The notes under the pieces were generated by a model, which had not been told where the DNA came from, did not search any database, and was given only the letters and a program-made list of their open reading frames with translations. Of a stretch of DNA of 64,000 nucleotides, positions 24,518-32,539 are shown piece by piece; the stretch's first letter is position 1, and each line of letters opens with the position of its first letter. Source of the DNA: an uncultured Ruminococcus sp. (GTDB taxonomy: Bacteria; Bacillota; Clostridia; Oscillospirales; Ruminococcaceae); the NCBI GenBank assembly GCA_937910385.1, contig CALEPT010000188.1, positions 8,000-71,999 on the forward strand. The letters run 5' to 3'. A program made the translations under genes and the position numbers.

Positions 24518-25975
24518 ATGTCTCGCAATTATGACGTTATTATTGCAGGCTGCGGAGCCGCAGGTCTTTACGCAGCTATCAATCTCCCTCCTCAGACAAA
24601 GATCCTCATGCTCTGCAAAAAGGAGCTGAGCCTGTGCAATTCCTCTCTTGCACAAGGCGGCATTGCGGGCGTTTACAACTCCCCGAATGACAATATCCAG
24701 TACCACCAAAACGACACCCTCATTGCGGGAGGTTTCAAGAACAATGTAGAAGCTGTTCATACTCTCGTGAGCGAGGCTGCGCAGGATATCGAGCGGATAA
24801 TAGAGCTTGGAGTCGAGTTCAACAAGAACCCTGACGGCACCTACCACCGCACCCTCGAGGGTGGTCACAGCCACCACCGTATCTTCCACCATGCCGACTC
24901 CACGGGCGCGGAGATAGCCTCTAAGCTCCTCGCGTATGTACAGACACTCGGAAATGTCGAGATAATGGAAAATACCCTGATGTGCGCTGTAAAGCAGACT
25001 TCTACAGGTTACTCGGCATTTCTGAAAAAGCAGGACGATACCTACGAGACTGCAAACTGCCGCTTCATGATACTCGCGACGGGCGGTATCGGCAGAGTTT
25101 ACCAGTTCACGACGAACTCTGCTATTGCCACGGGCGACGGCATAACCTTTGCCTATGAAATGGGCGCGAAGATAAAGAATCTGAGCTATGTGCAGTTCCA
25201 CCCGACGGCATTCAATAACCGCGCGACCCGTGAATGCTTCCTCATTTCCGAGGCTGTAAGAGGAGAGGGGGCATACCTTCTCAACTGCAATAAGGAGCGC
25301 TTCATGCACAACTACGACGAGCGTCTGGAGCTCGCGCCGCGCGACGTGGTATCACACGCGATAGTGCTCGAATCACGTAAGCAGGGCTCGCAGGAGTTCT
25401 TCCTCGACATAAGCTACAAGGACAGCGAGTTCCTCAAAAACCGCTTCCCGATGATATACAACAATCTGCTCGACCAGGGCTACGACCTCACAAAGGAGCC
25501 TGTGCCGATATTCCCGTGTCAGCATTACCTCATGGGCGGCATAGACGTTGACGGCAATTCCGAGACGAGCCTGCCGAATCTCTTTGCGTGCGGAGAATGC
25601 TCGCATACGGGCGTTCACGGCGGAAATCGCCTTGCGAGCAACTCGCTCCTCGAAGCTCTCGTGTTCTCGCGTCATGCTGCAAACTGCATAGCTTCAAGGC
25701 TGGACGATGCTCCGCGGGAGCTTGAGGAGGCGCAGTTCGATGCGCATATCGGCAGCAGCCGCATACCCAAGGGCATACGCACCGAAACGAGAAAGATAAT
25801 GCAGGAGAGCCACTTCGTTATCCCCGACAAGCAGAAGGCTGCGGAGGGCTTCAAGCGCGTGAGAGAGATACGCGACGACCTTCTCGGCGGAGGCTACCTT
25901 GTTGACGCGGATTATGTTCTCGCCAAGTCCATAGTTACCTGCGCCTACATTATATTGGGCGAGGTCATGAGATAA
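24518..25975 (+). CDS. nadB: L-aspartate oxidase
   Basis: 485-residue FAD enzyme making iminoaspartate, the first step of de novo NAD synthesis. FAD loop DVIIAGCGAAGLYAA, SSLAQGGIAGVY, HRTLEGGHSHHRI and the C-terminal GGNRLASNSLLEALVFSRHA are diagnostic. It lacks some of the C-terminal helical domain of the 540-residue E. coli enzyme but ends naturally. An anaerobe would use fumarate rather than oxygen as acceptor. nadC follows after 10 bases; nadA is not in this window. Confidence 0.95.
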   Translation: MSRNYDVIIAGCGAAGLYAAINLPPQTKILMLCKKELSLCNSSLAQGGIAGVYNSPNDNIQYHQNDTLIAGGFKNNVEAVHTLVSEAAQDIERIIELGVEFNKNPDGTYHRTLEGGHSHHRIFHHADSTGAEIASKLLAYVQTLGNVEIMENTLMCAVKQTSTGYSAFLKKQDDTYETANCRFMILATGGIGRVYQFTTNSAIATGDGITFAYEMGAKIKNLSYVQFHPTAFNNRATRECFLISEAVRGEGAYLLNCNKERFMHNYDERLELAPRDVVSHAIVLESRKQGSQEFFLDISYKDSEFLKNRFPMIYNNLLDQGYDLTKEPVPIFPCQHYLMGGIDVDGNSETSLPNLFACGECSHTGVHGGNRLASNSLLEALVFSRHAANCIASRLDDAPRELEEAQFDAHIGSSRIPKGIRTETRKIMQESHFVIPDKQKAAEGFKRVREIRDDLLGGGYLVDADYVLAKSIVTCAYIILGEVMR

Positions 25976-25985
25976 GGAGGATAAA

Positions 25986-26825
25986 ATGAAGCTTTTACAG
26001 TGTTATATTGATAATATAATAACCACCGCGCTCATGGAGGATATAAATTACATTGACGCGGCGGCGGACAACCTCATTCCCGAGGAGCACACGAGCTCCG
26101 CTTACTATGTCGCAAAGGATACGGGTGTTGTCTGCGGTATTGAGGTCGCAAAGAGAGTTTTCGAGCTCGCGGGCGGCAACGTGGACTTCCGCATTCTGCT
26201 CGGCGACGGCACTAAAGTACAAAAGGGCGACATCATCGCCGAGCTCGAGGGCAGCACTCTGACCCTCCTCAAGGGCGAGCGCACCGCGCTTAACCTTTTG
26301 CAGCATATGTCTGGTATAGCCTCCGCGGCGAATCGCTGCGTAGAGCTTGTAAAGGGCACTAACGCTTCCGTGACCGATACGAGAAAGACTTTGCCCGGTC
26401 TCCGTGCGCTCCAGAAGTATGCGGTCACGGTCGGAGGCGGTAAGAACCACCGCTTCAATCTCTCCGATGCGGCAATGCTCAAGGACAACCATATAGACGC
26501 ATACGGCGGTATAACAGCGGCTGTTACGGCTCTTCGTGAGAAGATAGGTCACACGGTGAAGATAGAGGTCGAGGTGAGGACTCTCGACGAGCTGAAAGAG
26601 GCTCTTGACAACAGGGTCGAGATAGTCATGCTCGACAATATGAGCTGCGATGAGATGAAGCAGGCTGTTGAGATAACGGCAGGCAGAGCTCTGCTTGAAG
26701 CTTCGGGCAATGTCACCGAGGAGAATATCCGCTCCGTCGCGGAGACGGGCGTGGACATCATCTCGCTCGGCGCGCTGACTCATTCTGTCAAGTGCTTCGA
26801 TATTTCGATGAAGATAAGAAAATGA
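25986..26825 (+). CDS. nadC: Nicotinate-nucleotide pyrophosphorylase (carboxylating)
   Basis: 279-residue quinolinate phosphoribosyltransferase. Key segments: GERTALNLLQHMSGIAS, TRKTLPGLRALQKYAV, GGGKNHRFNLSDAAMLKDNH and VEVRTLDELKEAL, which bind quinolinate and PRPP. Makes nicotinate mononucleotide downstream of nadB. AAGGAGG stands before the ATG, overlapping the nadB end region. Confidence 0.96.
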   Translation: MKLLQCYIDNIITTALMEDINYIDAAADNLIPEEHTSSAYYVAKDTGVVCGIEVAKRVFELAGGNVDFRILLGDGTKVQKGDIIAELEGSTLTLLKGERTALNLLQHMSGIASAANRCVELVKGTNASVTDTRKTLPGLRALQKYAVTVGGGKNHRFNLSDAAMLKDNHIDAYGGITAAVTALREKIGHTVKIEVEVRTLDELKEALDNRVEIVMLDNMSCDEMKQAVEITAGRALLEASGNVTEENIRSVAETGVDIISLGALTHSVKCFDISMKIRK

Positions 26826-26921
26826 CGTTGCTGGGCGGCTATAAGCCGTCCAAAGCATGAATAGGTATTTTGGCGCGGACGTGTCTTAACACATTTATAT
26901 ATTGCTGTGATAAATCGGAAT

Positions 26922-27012
26922 TTCAAGCTGTGTCAGCTTGACCACATGCCACGTTGCCGCGCTTATGCGCTCACTTCCACCAACGCCCTTACCCGTACAT
27001 CGCACAACTGCA
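26922..27012 (-). repeat. R1 dispersed repeat, copy b (inverted)
   Basis: Read on the minus strand: ATGCAGTTGTGCGA..GTTGGTGGAAGTGAGCGC..GCGGCAACGTGGCATG..GGTCAAGCTGACACAGCTTG. Matches copy a at both ends and copy d through the TCAAGCTGACACAGCTTG hairpin. Confidence 0.75.
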
Positions 27013-27040
27013 TTTTAATTAATTATTAATGATGATGCCG

Positions 27041-27107
27041 GCGAGCGAAAGCAGACTATCTGTTTTGTTGAGAGTGAGCGAGTTCACGAGCGCGAGCGTG
27101 GCTCGGC
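27041..27107 (+). repeat. R1 dispersed repeat, copy c
   Basis: GCGAGCGAAAGCAGACTATC..GTTTTGTTGAGAGTGAGCGA..GAGCGCGAGCGTGGCTCGG; shares AGCAGACTATC with copy a and GAGCGTGGCTCGG with copy d. Lies head to head with copy b. Confidence 0.72.
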
Positions 27108-27179
27108 GGCGCGGGCTCCGCGCAAATTCTGATTTGCACGAAAAGGACTTTAAATACATTAACAGAACGGAGCGCATAC

Positions 27180-27965
27180 ATGGCAAGGATATATCCGCTT
27201 TTCAGCTCGAGCAAGGGCAACTCCACATATATCGGCAACGAAAAAAGCGGCATTCTCATAGACTGCGGAGTAAGCTTCAAGCGACTTGCTGCCTCACTGG
27301 AGCTGAACAATATACCCCTTTCGGCGGTACAGGCAGTCTTCATCACACACGAGCACAGCGACCACGTCAGCGGTCTGAAAATGCTCACCAAGAATATGGG
27401 GCTGCCCGTCTACGGTCAGAAACGGACTCTGCAAAGGCTTTGTGATGCGGACAAGATAGCTCCGCAGTCGCCCGTTATAGACATGAGCGGCATTTCAATC
27501 ACCTGCGCGGGCGCGGAGGTAAGCTGCTTCAATACGCCGCACGACACGATACAGAGCTGCGGTTACCGCATACATACCGAGGACGATAAGCTCTGCGCCG
27601 TGTGTACCGACCTCGGGCACGTTACGCAGGAGGTCGATGAAGCTCTTACGGGGTGCAGGCTCGTGCTCATCGAGGCAAATTACGACGAAAGTATGCTGCG
27701 GACGGGTCCGTACCCGCTGTATTTAAAGGAACGCATACTTTCGCCGAACGGTCATCTTTCCAACGACGACTGCGCCGCGCAGGTGCGGCGGCTTATAGAG
27801 CGGGGGACTTCGTATTTTATCCTCGGACATCTCAGTCAGGATAACAATCATCCGCGTATTGCGGATTACACGGTGCAGAGTGCACTTGAGGGATTCACGC
27901 GCGGCAAGGACTACCTTATGGGAGTTGCTCCCGTCGAGACCAAAGGAGGAGCGGTGATATTCTGA
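27180..27965 (+). CDS. WalJ/YycJ-like metallo-beta-lactamase-fold hydrolase
   Basis: 261 residues. MARIYPLFSSSKGNSTYIG is the typical start of the YycJ group; the metal site motif is ITHEHSDHVSGL, with DxxH-type residues in CTDLGHVT and a late histidine in ILGHLSQDNNHP. The family is related to nucleases and, in Bacilli, is linked to wall metabolism and replication. Here it is coupled to rlmH: its TGA shares the A with the rlmH ATG. In Firmicutes with walRK operons both genes often lie together, although no walRK is present here. Confidence 0.88.
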   Translation: MARIYPLFSSSKGNSTYIGNEKSGILIDCGVSFKRLAASLELNNIPLSAVQAVFITHEHSDHVSGLKMLTKNMGLPVYGQKRTLQRLCDADKIAPQSPVIDMSGISITCAGAEVSCFNTPHDTIQSCGYRIHTEDDKLCAVCTDLGHVTQEVDEALTGCRLVLIEANYDESMLRTGPYPLYLKERILSPNGHLSNDDCAAQVRRLIERGTSYFILGHLSQDNNHPRIADYTVQSALEGFTRGKDYLMGVAPVETKGGAVIF

Positions 27966-28438
27966 TGACGATAAACCTCATTGTAATAGGAAAGCTTAAG
28001 GAGGAGTATCTGCGCAGCGCGTGTGCGGAGTACATCAAAAGACTCGGCAGATATTGTACTTTTGAGCTGCATGAGCTCGATGAGTGCCGCCTCGGAGACT
28101 CGCCGTCGGAAAAGGAGATAGCCTGTGCTCTCGAAAAGGAGGCGGAGCAGATAAAAAAATACGCAAAAGGAATGATCGTGCCAATGTGCATCGAAGGCAG
28201 ACAGCTCAGCAGTCCGGAGCTTTCGGAGAAAATTTCTTCCGCAGGCGTGAACGGCTGCAGTACTGTTACCTTCATAATAGGAAGCTCGTTCGGGCTTGCG
28301 CCGTCGGTGAAGAACATGGGAGGACTGCGGCTCTCTATGTCCAAGATGACCTTCCCGCATCAGCTTGCGCGGGTAATGCTGCTCGAGCAGATATACCGTG
28401 CCTTTCAGATAGCCGAAGGAGGAAAGTATCATAAGTAG
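27965..28438 (+). CDS. rlmH: 23S rRNA pseudouridine-1915 N3-methyltransferase
   Basis: 157-residue SPOUT methyltransferase of standard length. TVTFIIGSSFGLAPSVK and the C-terminal knot LSMSKMTFPHQLARVMLLEQ form the SAM site. Methylates pseudouridine 1915 in helix 69 of 23S rRNA on 70S ribosomes. Overlaps the previous stop by one base. Confidence 0.96.
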   Translation: MTINLIVIGKLKEEYLRSACAEYIKRLGRYCTFELHELDECRLGDSPSEKEIACALEKEAEQIKKYAKGMIVPMCIEGRQLSSPELSEKISSAGVNGCSTVTFIIGSSFGLAPSVKNMGGLRLSMSKMTFPHQLARVMLLEQIYRAFQIAEGGKYHK

Positions 28439-28943
28439 GGTTTAGGCTGCGGGGACAGACATTATCCGCCTGCGGAAATGTACCTGACGTCTGCTCCTCA
28501 ACACCCCAAGTCTCACTATTGACAGAATAAACAAAAAGCAACTGAAATGTTACTGAAATTTCTACAGACATAATTTTGGAAATTTGTTGCAATCCGTGCC
28601 CTTTATATGTTATAATAGTACTGTTGAATGCGCTTTTTGAGCGCATGACTGCAAAAAGATATGCGAGGAAGCGGAAGGTTGCTGCCGGTATGGCAGGTAA
28701 TTTCCGTGGAGTATGTCCGATTTTAAACCGGGCGAATGGGATAGCGGACACAGTTTGTGGAAAAATAAAGCGGCGCAGCTTGCGTATGCGCTCGTTTTGG
28801 CCCTCTTTGCGTCTCTATATGTCAGACAGGCTCGGAAAACATTGTGGTTTTTCGGGTTTTTTTATAAGATAAGGCATGAAACACACGGGAACGTGTGATA
28901 TCCCAAAAAGCGTCCCCCAAAATTTTTCAAGGAGGCGAAATCA
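28439..28943. other. S10 superoperon promoter and long leader
   Basis: 505 bases. After the promoter at 28587-28616 comes a leader of about 320 nt with the hairpins ATGCGC-tttttga-GCGCAT (28627-28645) and CACACGGGAACGTGTG (about 28880). An open frame at 28713-28898 would give 61 residues (MSDFKPGEWDSGHSLWKNKA then one hydrophobic stretch AQLAYALVLALFASLYV), but its GTGGAG is only one base from the ATG. I do not call it a gene. Confidence 0.6.
28587..28616 (+). promoter_or_regulatory. Promoter of the S10-spc-alpha superoperon
   Basis: TTGCAA (28587-28592), 18-base spacer ending TATATGT (extended -10), TATAAT (28611-28616). Confidence 0.75.
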
Positions 28944-29258
28944 ATGGCAGTCAACGAAAAGATCAGATTCAAGATCAAGGGCTACGATCACGCTACTGTT
29001 GATATTGCAGCAGCTAAGATCGTTGAGGCAGCTAAGAGAAGCGGTGCGAGAGTTTCAGGACCTATACCGCTCCCTACAGATAAGGAGATAGTTACTATCC
29101 TCCGCGCTGTACACAAGTATAAGGACAGCCGTGAGCAGTTCGAGATGAGAACTCACAAGAGACTTGTAGACGTTATCCGTCCTACAGAGAAGACTACGGC
29201 AGCTCTTGACAAGCTTGAGATCCCCGCAGGCGTAGACGTTGTTATGGAGGTCAAGTAA
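28944..29258 (+). CDS. rpsJ: 30S ribosomal protein S10
   Basis: 104 residues, full length. KIRFKIKGYDHATVDIAAAK and the MRTHKRLVDVIRPTEKT segment are typical. Besides its place in the 30S head, S10 (NusE) joins antitermination complexes. AAGGAGG precedes the ATG. First gene of the superoperon, with an unusually long leader upstream and a structured 102-base spacer before rplC. Confidence 0.98.
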   Translation: MAVNEKIRFKIKGYDHATVDIAAAKIVEAAKRSGARVSGPIPLPTDKEIVTILRAVHKYKDSREQFEMRTHKRLVDVIRPTEKTTAALDKLEIPAGVDVVMEVK

Positions 29259-29280
29259 GACCAAAATTACGCCAAAATCA

Positions 29281-29334
29281 CCGCTTGGGAAGCGGAATGG
29301 CGGTAGTCCGCCGGTCATGTTGATGAATATCAAC
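29281..29334 (+). promoter_or_regulatory. Three consecutive hairpins in the rpsJ-rplC spacer
   Basis: CCGCTT-ggg-AAGCGG (29281-29295), GGCGG-tagt-CCGCC (29299-29312) and GTTGAT-gaat-ATCAAC (29319-29334), just before the AACAGGAGG site of rplC. None has a U-tract, so a processing site or r-protein binding site is more likely than a terminator. Confidence 0.65.
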
Positions 29335-29360
29335 CAATAACCTAACAGGAGGAAAACGAT

Positions 29361-29993
29361 ATGCAGAAAGGTATTATCGGAAAGAAGATCGGTATGACAC
29401 AGATCTTCGACGAAACAGGAAAAGTTGTTCCTGTAACGGTAGTTGAAGCAGGTCCGTGCGTTGTAGTGCAGAAGAAAACTGTTGAGAACGACGGCTATGC
29501 AGCGCTTCAGCTCGGCTACGGCGACGTTAAAGTGCAGAGGCTCAACAAGCCTTACAGAGGCCACTTTGAGAAGAGAGACGTTGCATGCAAGAAAACACTC
29601 AAGGAATTCAGACTTGACGACTGCGATACACTCAATGTAGGCGATATCGTAAAGGCTGATACATTTGCTGTGGGCGACGCCATCGACGTTGTCGGCACAA
29701 GCAAGGGTAAGGGCTATGCAGGTCCTATCAAGCGCCACAATCAGCACAGACTCAAGGAGACCCACGGTACAGGTCCTGTTCACAGACAGGCAGGTTCAAT
29801 GGGCGCTTGCTCATCGCCTTCAAGAATTTACAAGGGCAAGGGCATGGCAGGTCACATGGGCGCAGAGCAGGTAACTGTTCAGAATCTCGAAATAGTTAAA
29901 ATAGACGCAGAGAACAATCTCATCGCTATCAAGGGCGCGATCCCGGGCCCCAAGGGCGGTATCGTTTATATCGTTGACAGCGTCAAGGCTTAA
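29361..29993 (+). CDS. rplC: 50S ribosomal protein L3
   Basis: 210 residues. MQKGIIGKKIGMTQIFDETG start, and the core loop GSMGACSSPSRIYKGKGMAGHMG that reaches the peptidyl-transferase centre. Early assembly protein of the 50S subunit. CAGGAGG site; separated from rpsJ by the hairpin-rich spacer, and 17 bases from rplD. Confidence 0.98.
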   Translation: MQKGIIGKKIGMTQIFDETGKVVPVTVVEAGPCVVVQKKTVENDGYAALQLGYGDVKVQRLNKPYRGHFEKRDVACKKTLKEFRLDDCDTLNVGDIVKADTFAVGDAIDVVGTSKGKGYAGPIKRHNQHRLKETHGTGPVHRQAGSMGACSSPSRIYKGKGMAGHMGAEQVTVQNLEIVKIDAENNLIAIKGAIPGPKGGIVYIVDSVKA

Positions 29994-30010
29994 GGAAGGA
30001 GGAAACACTA

Positions 30011-30634
30011 ATGGCTAAAGTTTCAGTTTATGATATCACAGGCAAGCAGGTTTCCGAGACAGAGCTTAATGACGAGATCTTCGGAATTACTCCCAACGAA
30101 GCTGTTATGCACGCTATGGTAGTTAACTACCTCGCTAATCAGAGACAGGGTACACAGTCCACTCTTACAAGAACAGAAGTAAGCGGCGGCGGAAGAAAAC
30201 CCTGGAGACAGAAGGGTACAGGTCACGCAAGACAGGGTTCCACACGTGCTCCTCAGTGGGTTCACGGCGGTATCGCTCTCGGACCGAAGCCCAGAGATTA
30301 CAGATACTCCCTTAACAAGAAAGTCCGCAGACTTGCAATGAAGTCGGCTCTTTCCACTAAGGTGATCGACAACAACATCATCGTTCTTGACGCTCTCACA
30401 CTCGACAGCTACAAGACAAAGACAGTTGTTGATATGCTCAAGGCTCTCGGCGTAGAGGGCAAGGCTCTTATCGTTACGGCAGAGGCTGACACAAAGGTAA
30501 TAAAGAGCGCAGCTAATATCCCCGGCGTTAAGACAGCAGCAGTTAACACTCTTAACGTATATGACATCCTTAACTATGACAAGTTCATCGTTGTAAAGAA
30601 TGCCGTAGGAAAGATCGAGGAGGTGTACGCATAA
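30011..30634 (+). CDS. rplD: 50S ribosomal protein L4
   Basis: 207 residues. The exit-tunnel loop RTEVSGGGRKPWRQKGTGHARQGSTRAPQW is intact. L4 autoregulates the S10 operon in gamma-proteobacteria; nothing here proves this for the present organism. Its stop shares its last base with the rplW start. Confidence 0.98.
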   Translation: MAKVSVYDITGKQVSETELNDEIFGITPNEAVMHAMVVNYLANQRQGTQSTLTRTEVSGGGRKPWRQKGTGHARQGSTRAPQWVHGGIALGPKPRDYRYSLNKKVRRLAMKSALSTKVIDNNIIVLDALTLDSYKTKTVVDMLKALGVEGKALIVTAEADTKVIKSAANIPGVKTAAVNTLNVYDILNYDKFIVVKNAVGKIEEVYA

Positions 30635-30927
30635 TGAAAGCACCGCAGGATATCATCATAAAGCCCGTTATCACTGAAAAGAGCATGGATGAGCTCCAGG
30701 AAGGCAAGTACACCTTTAAGGTAGCAAAGGACGCTAATAAGACCGAGATAAAGAAGGCTGTTGAAGCTCTCTTCGGCGTTGAAGTTGCTAAGGTAAATAC
30801 CCTCAACGTAAACGGCAAGGAAAAGAGAATGGGCAGATTCGTAGGTAAGACATCCAGCTGGAAGAAGGCTATAGTTACTCTTACAGAGGATTCAAAGGCT
30901 ATCGAATTCTTCGAGGGAATGGTTTGA
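30634..30927 (+). CDS. rplW: 50S ribosomal protein L23
   Basis: 97 residues, typical DIIIKPVITEKSMDELQEGKY start. Lines the tunnel exit and docks trigger factor and SRP. ATG overlaps the rplD stop by one base (TAATG). Followed by a 99-base spacer with two hairpins before rplB. Confidence 0.98.
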   Translation: MKAPQDIIIKPVITEKSMDELQEGKYTFKVAKDANKTEIKKAVEALFGVEVAKVNTLNVNGKEKRMGRFVGKTSSWKKAIVTLTEDSKAIEFFEGMV

Positions 30928-31026
30928 TGAAGAGAGTGGGACCCTGATCCCCTCGCTCTCTGATATCTAACTTGTGAGTATGGGAGTAATGCTCCCGCAA
31001 AAAACGCATTTTAAGGAGTGAAATAA
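30928..31026 (+). promoter_or_regulatory. Structured rplW-rplB spacer
   Basis: 99 bases with GAGAGTGGGA/TCCCctcGCTCTC (about 30932-30960) and GGGAG-taatg-CTCCC (about 30980-30994), then AAGGAG before rplB. No U-tract. Confidence 0.5.
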
Positions 31027-31860
31027 ATGGCTATTAAAAGCTATAAGCCTACGACACCTTCGAGACGTCAGATGACTGTAACTGATTACTCGGTGCTGTC
31101 TAAGGTAGAGCCGGAGAAGAGCCTTCTCGAACCCCTGAAGAAGAATTCGGGAAGAAACAGCTACGGCAGAATAACAGTTCGCCACAGAGGCGGCGGTAAC
31201 AGAAGAAAGTACCGCATCATCGACTTCAAGAGAGATAAGGACGGCGTTATCGCTACAGTTCAGACTCTTGAGTACGATCCCAACAGAAGCGCTTTCATCG
31301 CTCTCGTTCAGTACGAGGACGGCGAGAAGAGATATATTCTCGCTCCCAACGGTCTTAAGGTCGGCGATAAGATAGAGTCCGGTCCCGAGGCTGATATCAA
31401 GCCCGGCAACGCTCTTAAGCTCGCGGATATCCCCGTTGGTACATTTATCCACGCTATCGAGCTTTATCCCGGCAAGGGCGCTCAGCTCGTAAGAAGCGCA
31501 GGAAATCAGGCTCAGCTCATGGGTAAGGAAGACAAGTATGCTCTTGTAAGACTTCCTTCCGGCGAGATGAGAAAGGTTCCGATCGGCTGTAAGGCTGCTA
31601 TCGGTCAGGTTTCCAACATTGATCACGAGAACGTTAACTACGGTAAGGCAGGAAGAGTCCGCAACATGGGCTGGAGACCTACAGTAAGAGGTTCTGTCAT
31701 GAACCCCTGCGATCACCCCCACGGCGGTGGTGAAGGTAAGTCGCCTATCGGCCGTCCCGGACCTGTTACCCCTTGGGGCAAGCCCGCGCTCGGTTATAAG
31801 ACTCGTAAAAAGCATCACAGAACCGATAAGTTCATCGTAAAACGCCGCAACGGCAAGTAA
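31027..31860 (+). CDS. rplB: 50S ribosomal protein L2
   Basis: 277 residues. RNA-binding segments GRNSYGRITVRHRGGGNRRK and MNPCDHPHGGGEGKSPIGRP, including the histidine needed near the peptidyl-transferase centre. Normal length and AAGGAG site. Confidence 0.98.
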   Translation: MAIKSYKPTTPSRRQMTVTDYSVLSKVEPEKSLLEPLKKNSGRNSYGRITVRHRGGGNRRKYRIIDFKRDKDGVIATVQTLEYDPNRSAFIALVQYEDGEKRYILAPNGLKVGDKIESGPEADIKPGNALKLADIPVGTFIHAIELYPGKGAQLVRSAGNQAQLMGKEDKYALVRLPSGEMRKVPIGCKAAIGQVSNIDHENVNYGKAGRVRNMGWRPTVRGSVMNPCDHPHGGGEGKSPIGRPGPVTPWGKPALGYKTRKKHHRTDKFIVKRRNGK

Positions 31861-31881
31861 TCTGAAAGGAGGAACTGATTA

Positions 31882-32166
31882 ATGAGTAGAAGCATTAAAA
31901 AGGGACCTTATGTCCAGGAGGTTCTTCTTAAGAGAGTTGTGGCTATGAACGAGGCAGGAGAGAAGAAGGTTCTCAAGACTTGGAGCCGTTCTTCAACAAT
32001 ATTCCCTGATTTCGTAGGTCATACCTTCGCTGTTCACGACGGACGCAAGCACGTTCCGGTATACGTAACAGAGGATATGGTAGGTCATAAGCTCGGCGAG
32101 TTTGCACCTACAAGAACCTATAAGGGTCACGCAGGCTCTAAGACATCTAACAACGGTAAGAAGTAA
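31882..32166 (+). CDS. rpsS: 30S ribosomal protein S19
   Basis: 94 residues, MSRSIKKGPYVQEVLLKRV start and HKLGEFAPTRTYKGHAG end. Sits in the 30S head near S13. AAAGGAGG site, 21 bases after rplB. Confidence 0.98.
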   Translation: MSRSIKKGPYVQEVLLKRVVAMNEAGEKKVLKTWSRSSTIFPDFVGHTFAVHDGRKHVPVYVTEDMVGHKLGEFAPTRTYKGHAGSKTSNNGKK

Positions 32167-32184
32167 TCGAAAGGAGGAGCTGAA

Positions 32185-32520
32185 ATGGAAGCAAGAGCTT
32201 ATTTAAGAAATGCTCGCATATCACCCAGAAAGGTGCAGATCGTTCTCGATCTCATCAGAAACAAGCCGGTTGACATCGCTCTGGCTACTCTCGACCTTAC
32301 TCCTAAGGCAGCAAGCCCTATCGTTGCTAAGCTTGTAAAGTCCGCTCAGGCAAACGCAGAAAATAACTTCAGCATGAACAGGGACGACCTTTACGTTGCA
32401 GAATGCTTCGTTACCCCCGGCCCTATCATGAAGAGGATAATGCCAAGAGCACAGGGCAGAGCATATAGAATTTTAAAGAGAACATCACACATCACAGTTG
32501 TTCTTAAAGAAAAAGAATAA
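32185..32520 (+). CDS. rplV: 50S ribosomal protein L22
   Basis: 111 residues. Tunnel-lining beta-hairpin region PGPIMKRIMPRAQGRAYRIL is intact, the region where macrolide-resistance changes occur elsewhere. AAAGGAGG site. Confidence 0.98.
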   Translation: MEARAYLRNARISPRKVQIVLDLIRNKPVDIALATLDLTPKAASPIVAKLVKSAQANAENNFSMNRDDLYVAECFVTPGPIMKRIMPRAQGRAYRILKRTSHITVVLKEKE

Positions 32521-32539
32521 TCCCAAGGAGGTCTGATTA

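Larger units (their letters stand above)
26826..27179. other. Intergenic region between nadC and the metallo-hydrolase gene
   Basis: 354 bases. Holds a GGGCGGCT-ata-AGCCGTCC hairpin just after nadC (about 26834-26852, no U-tract), an inverted R1 copy (26922-27012) and a direct R1 copy (27041-27107). No gene seen. Confidence 0.65.

Noticed and set aside
24455..25309. 284-codon minus-strand frame opposite nadB
   Set aside because: Antisense to a well-conserved gene and no start signal; a shadow frame.
28713..28898. Small membrane peptide gene in the S10 leader
   Set aside because: Only a one-base gap between the GTGGAG and the ATG, and no support beyond an open frame; kept as a finding about the leader instead.
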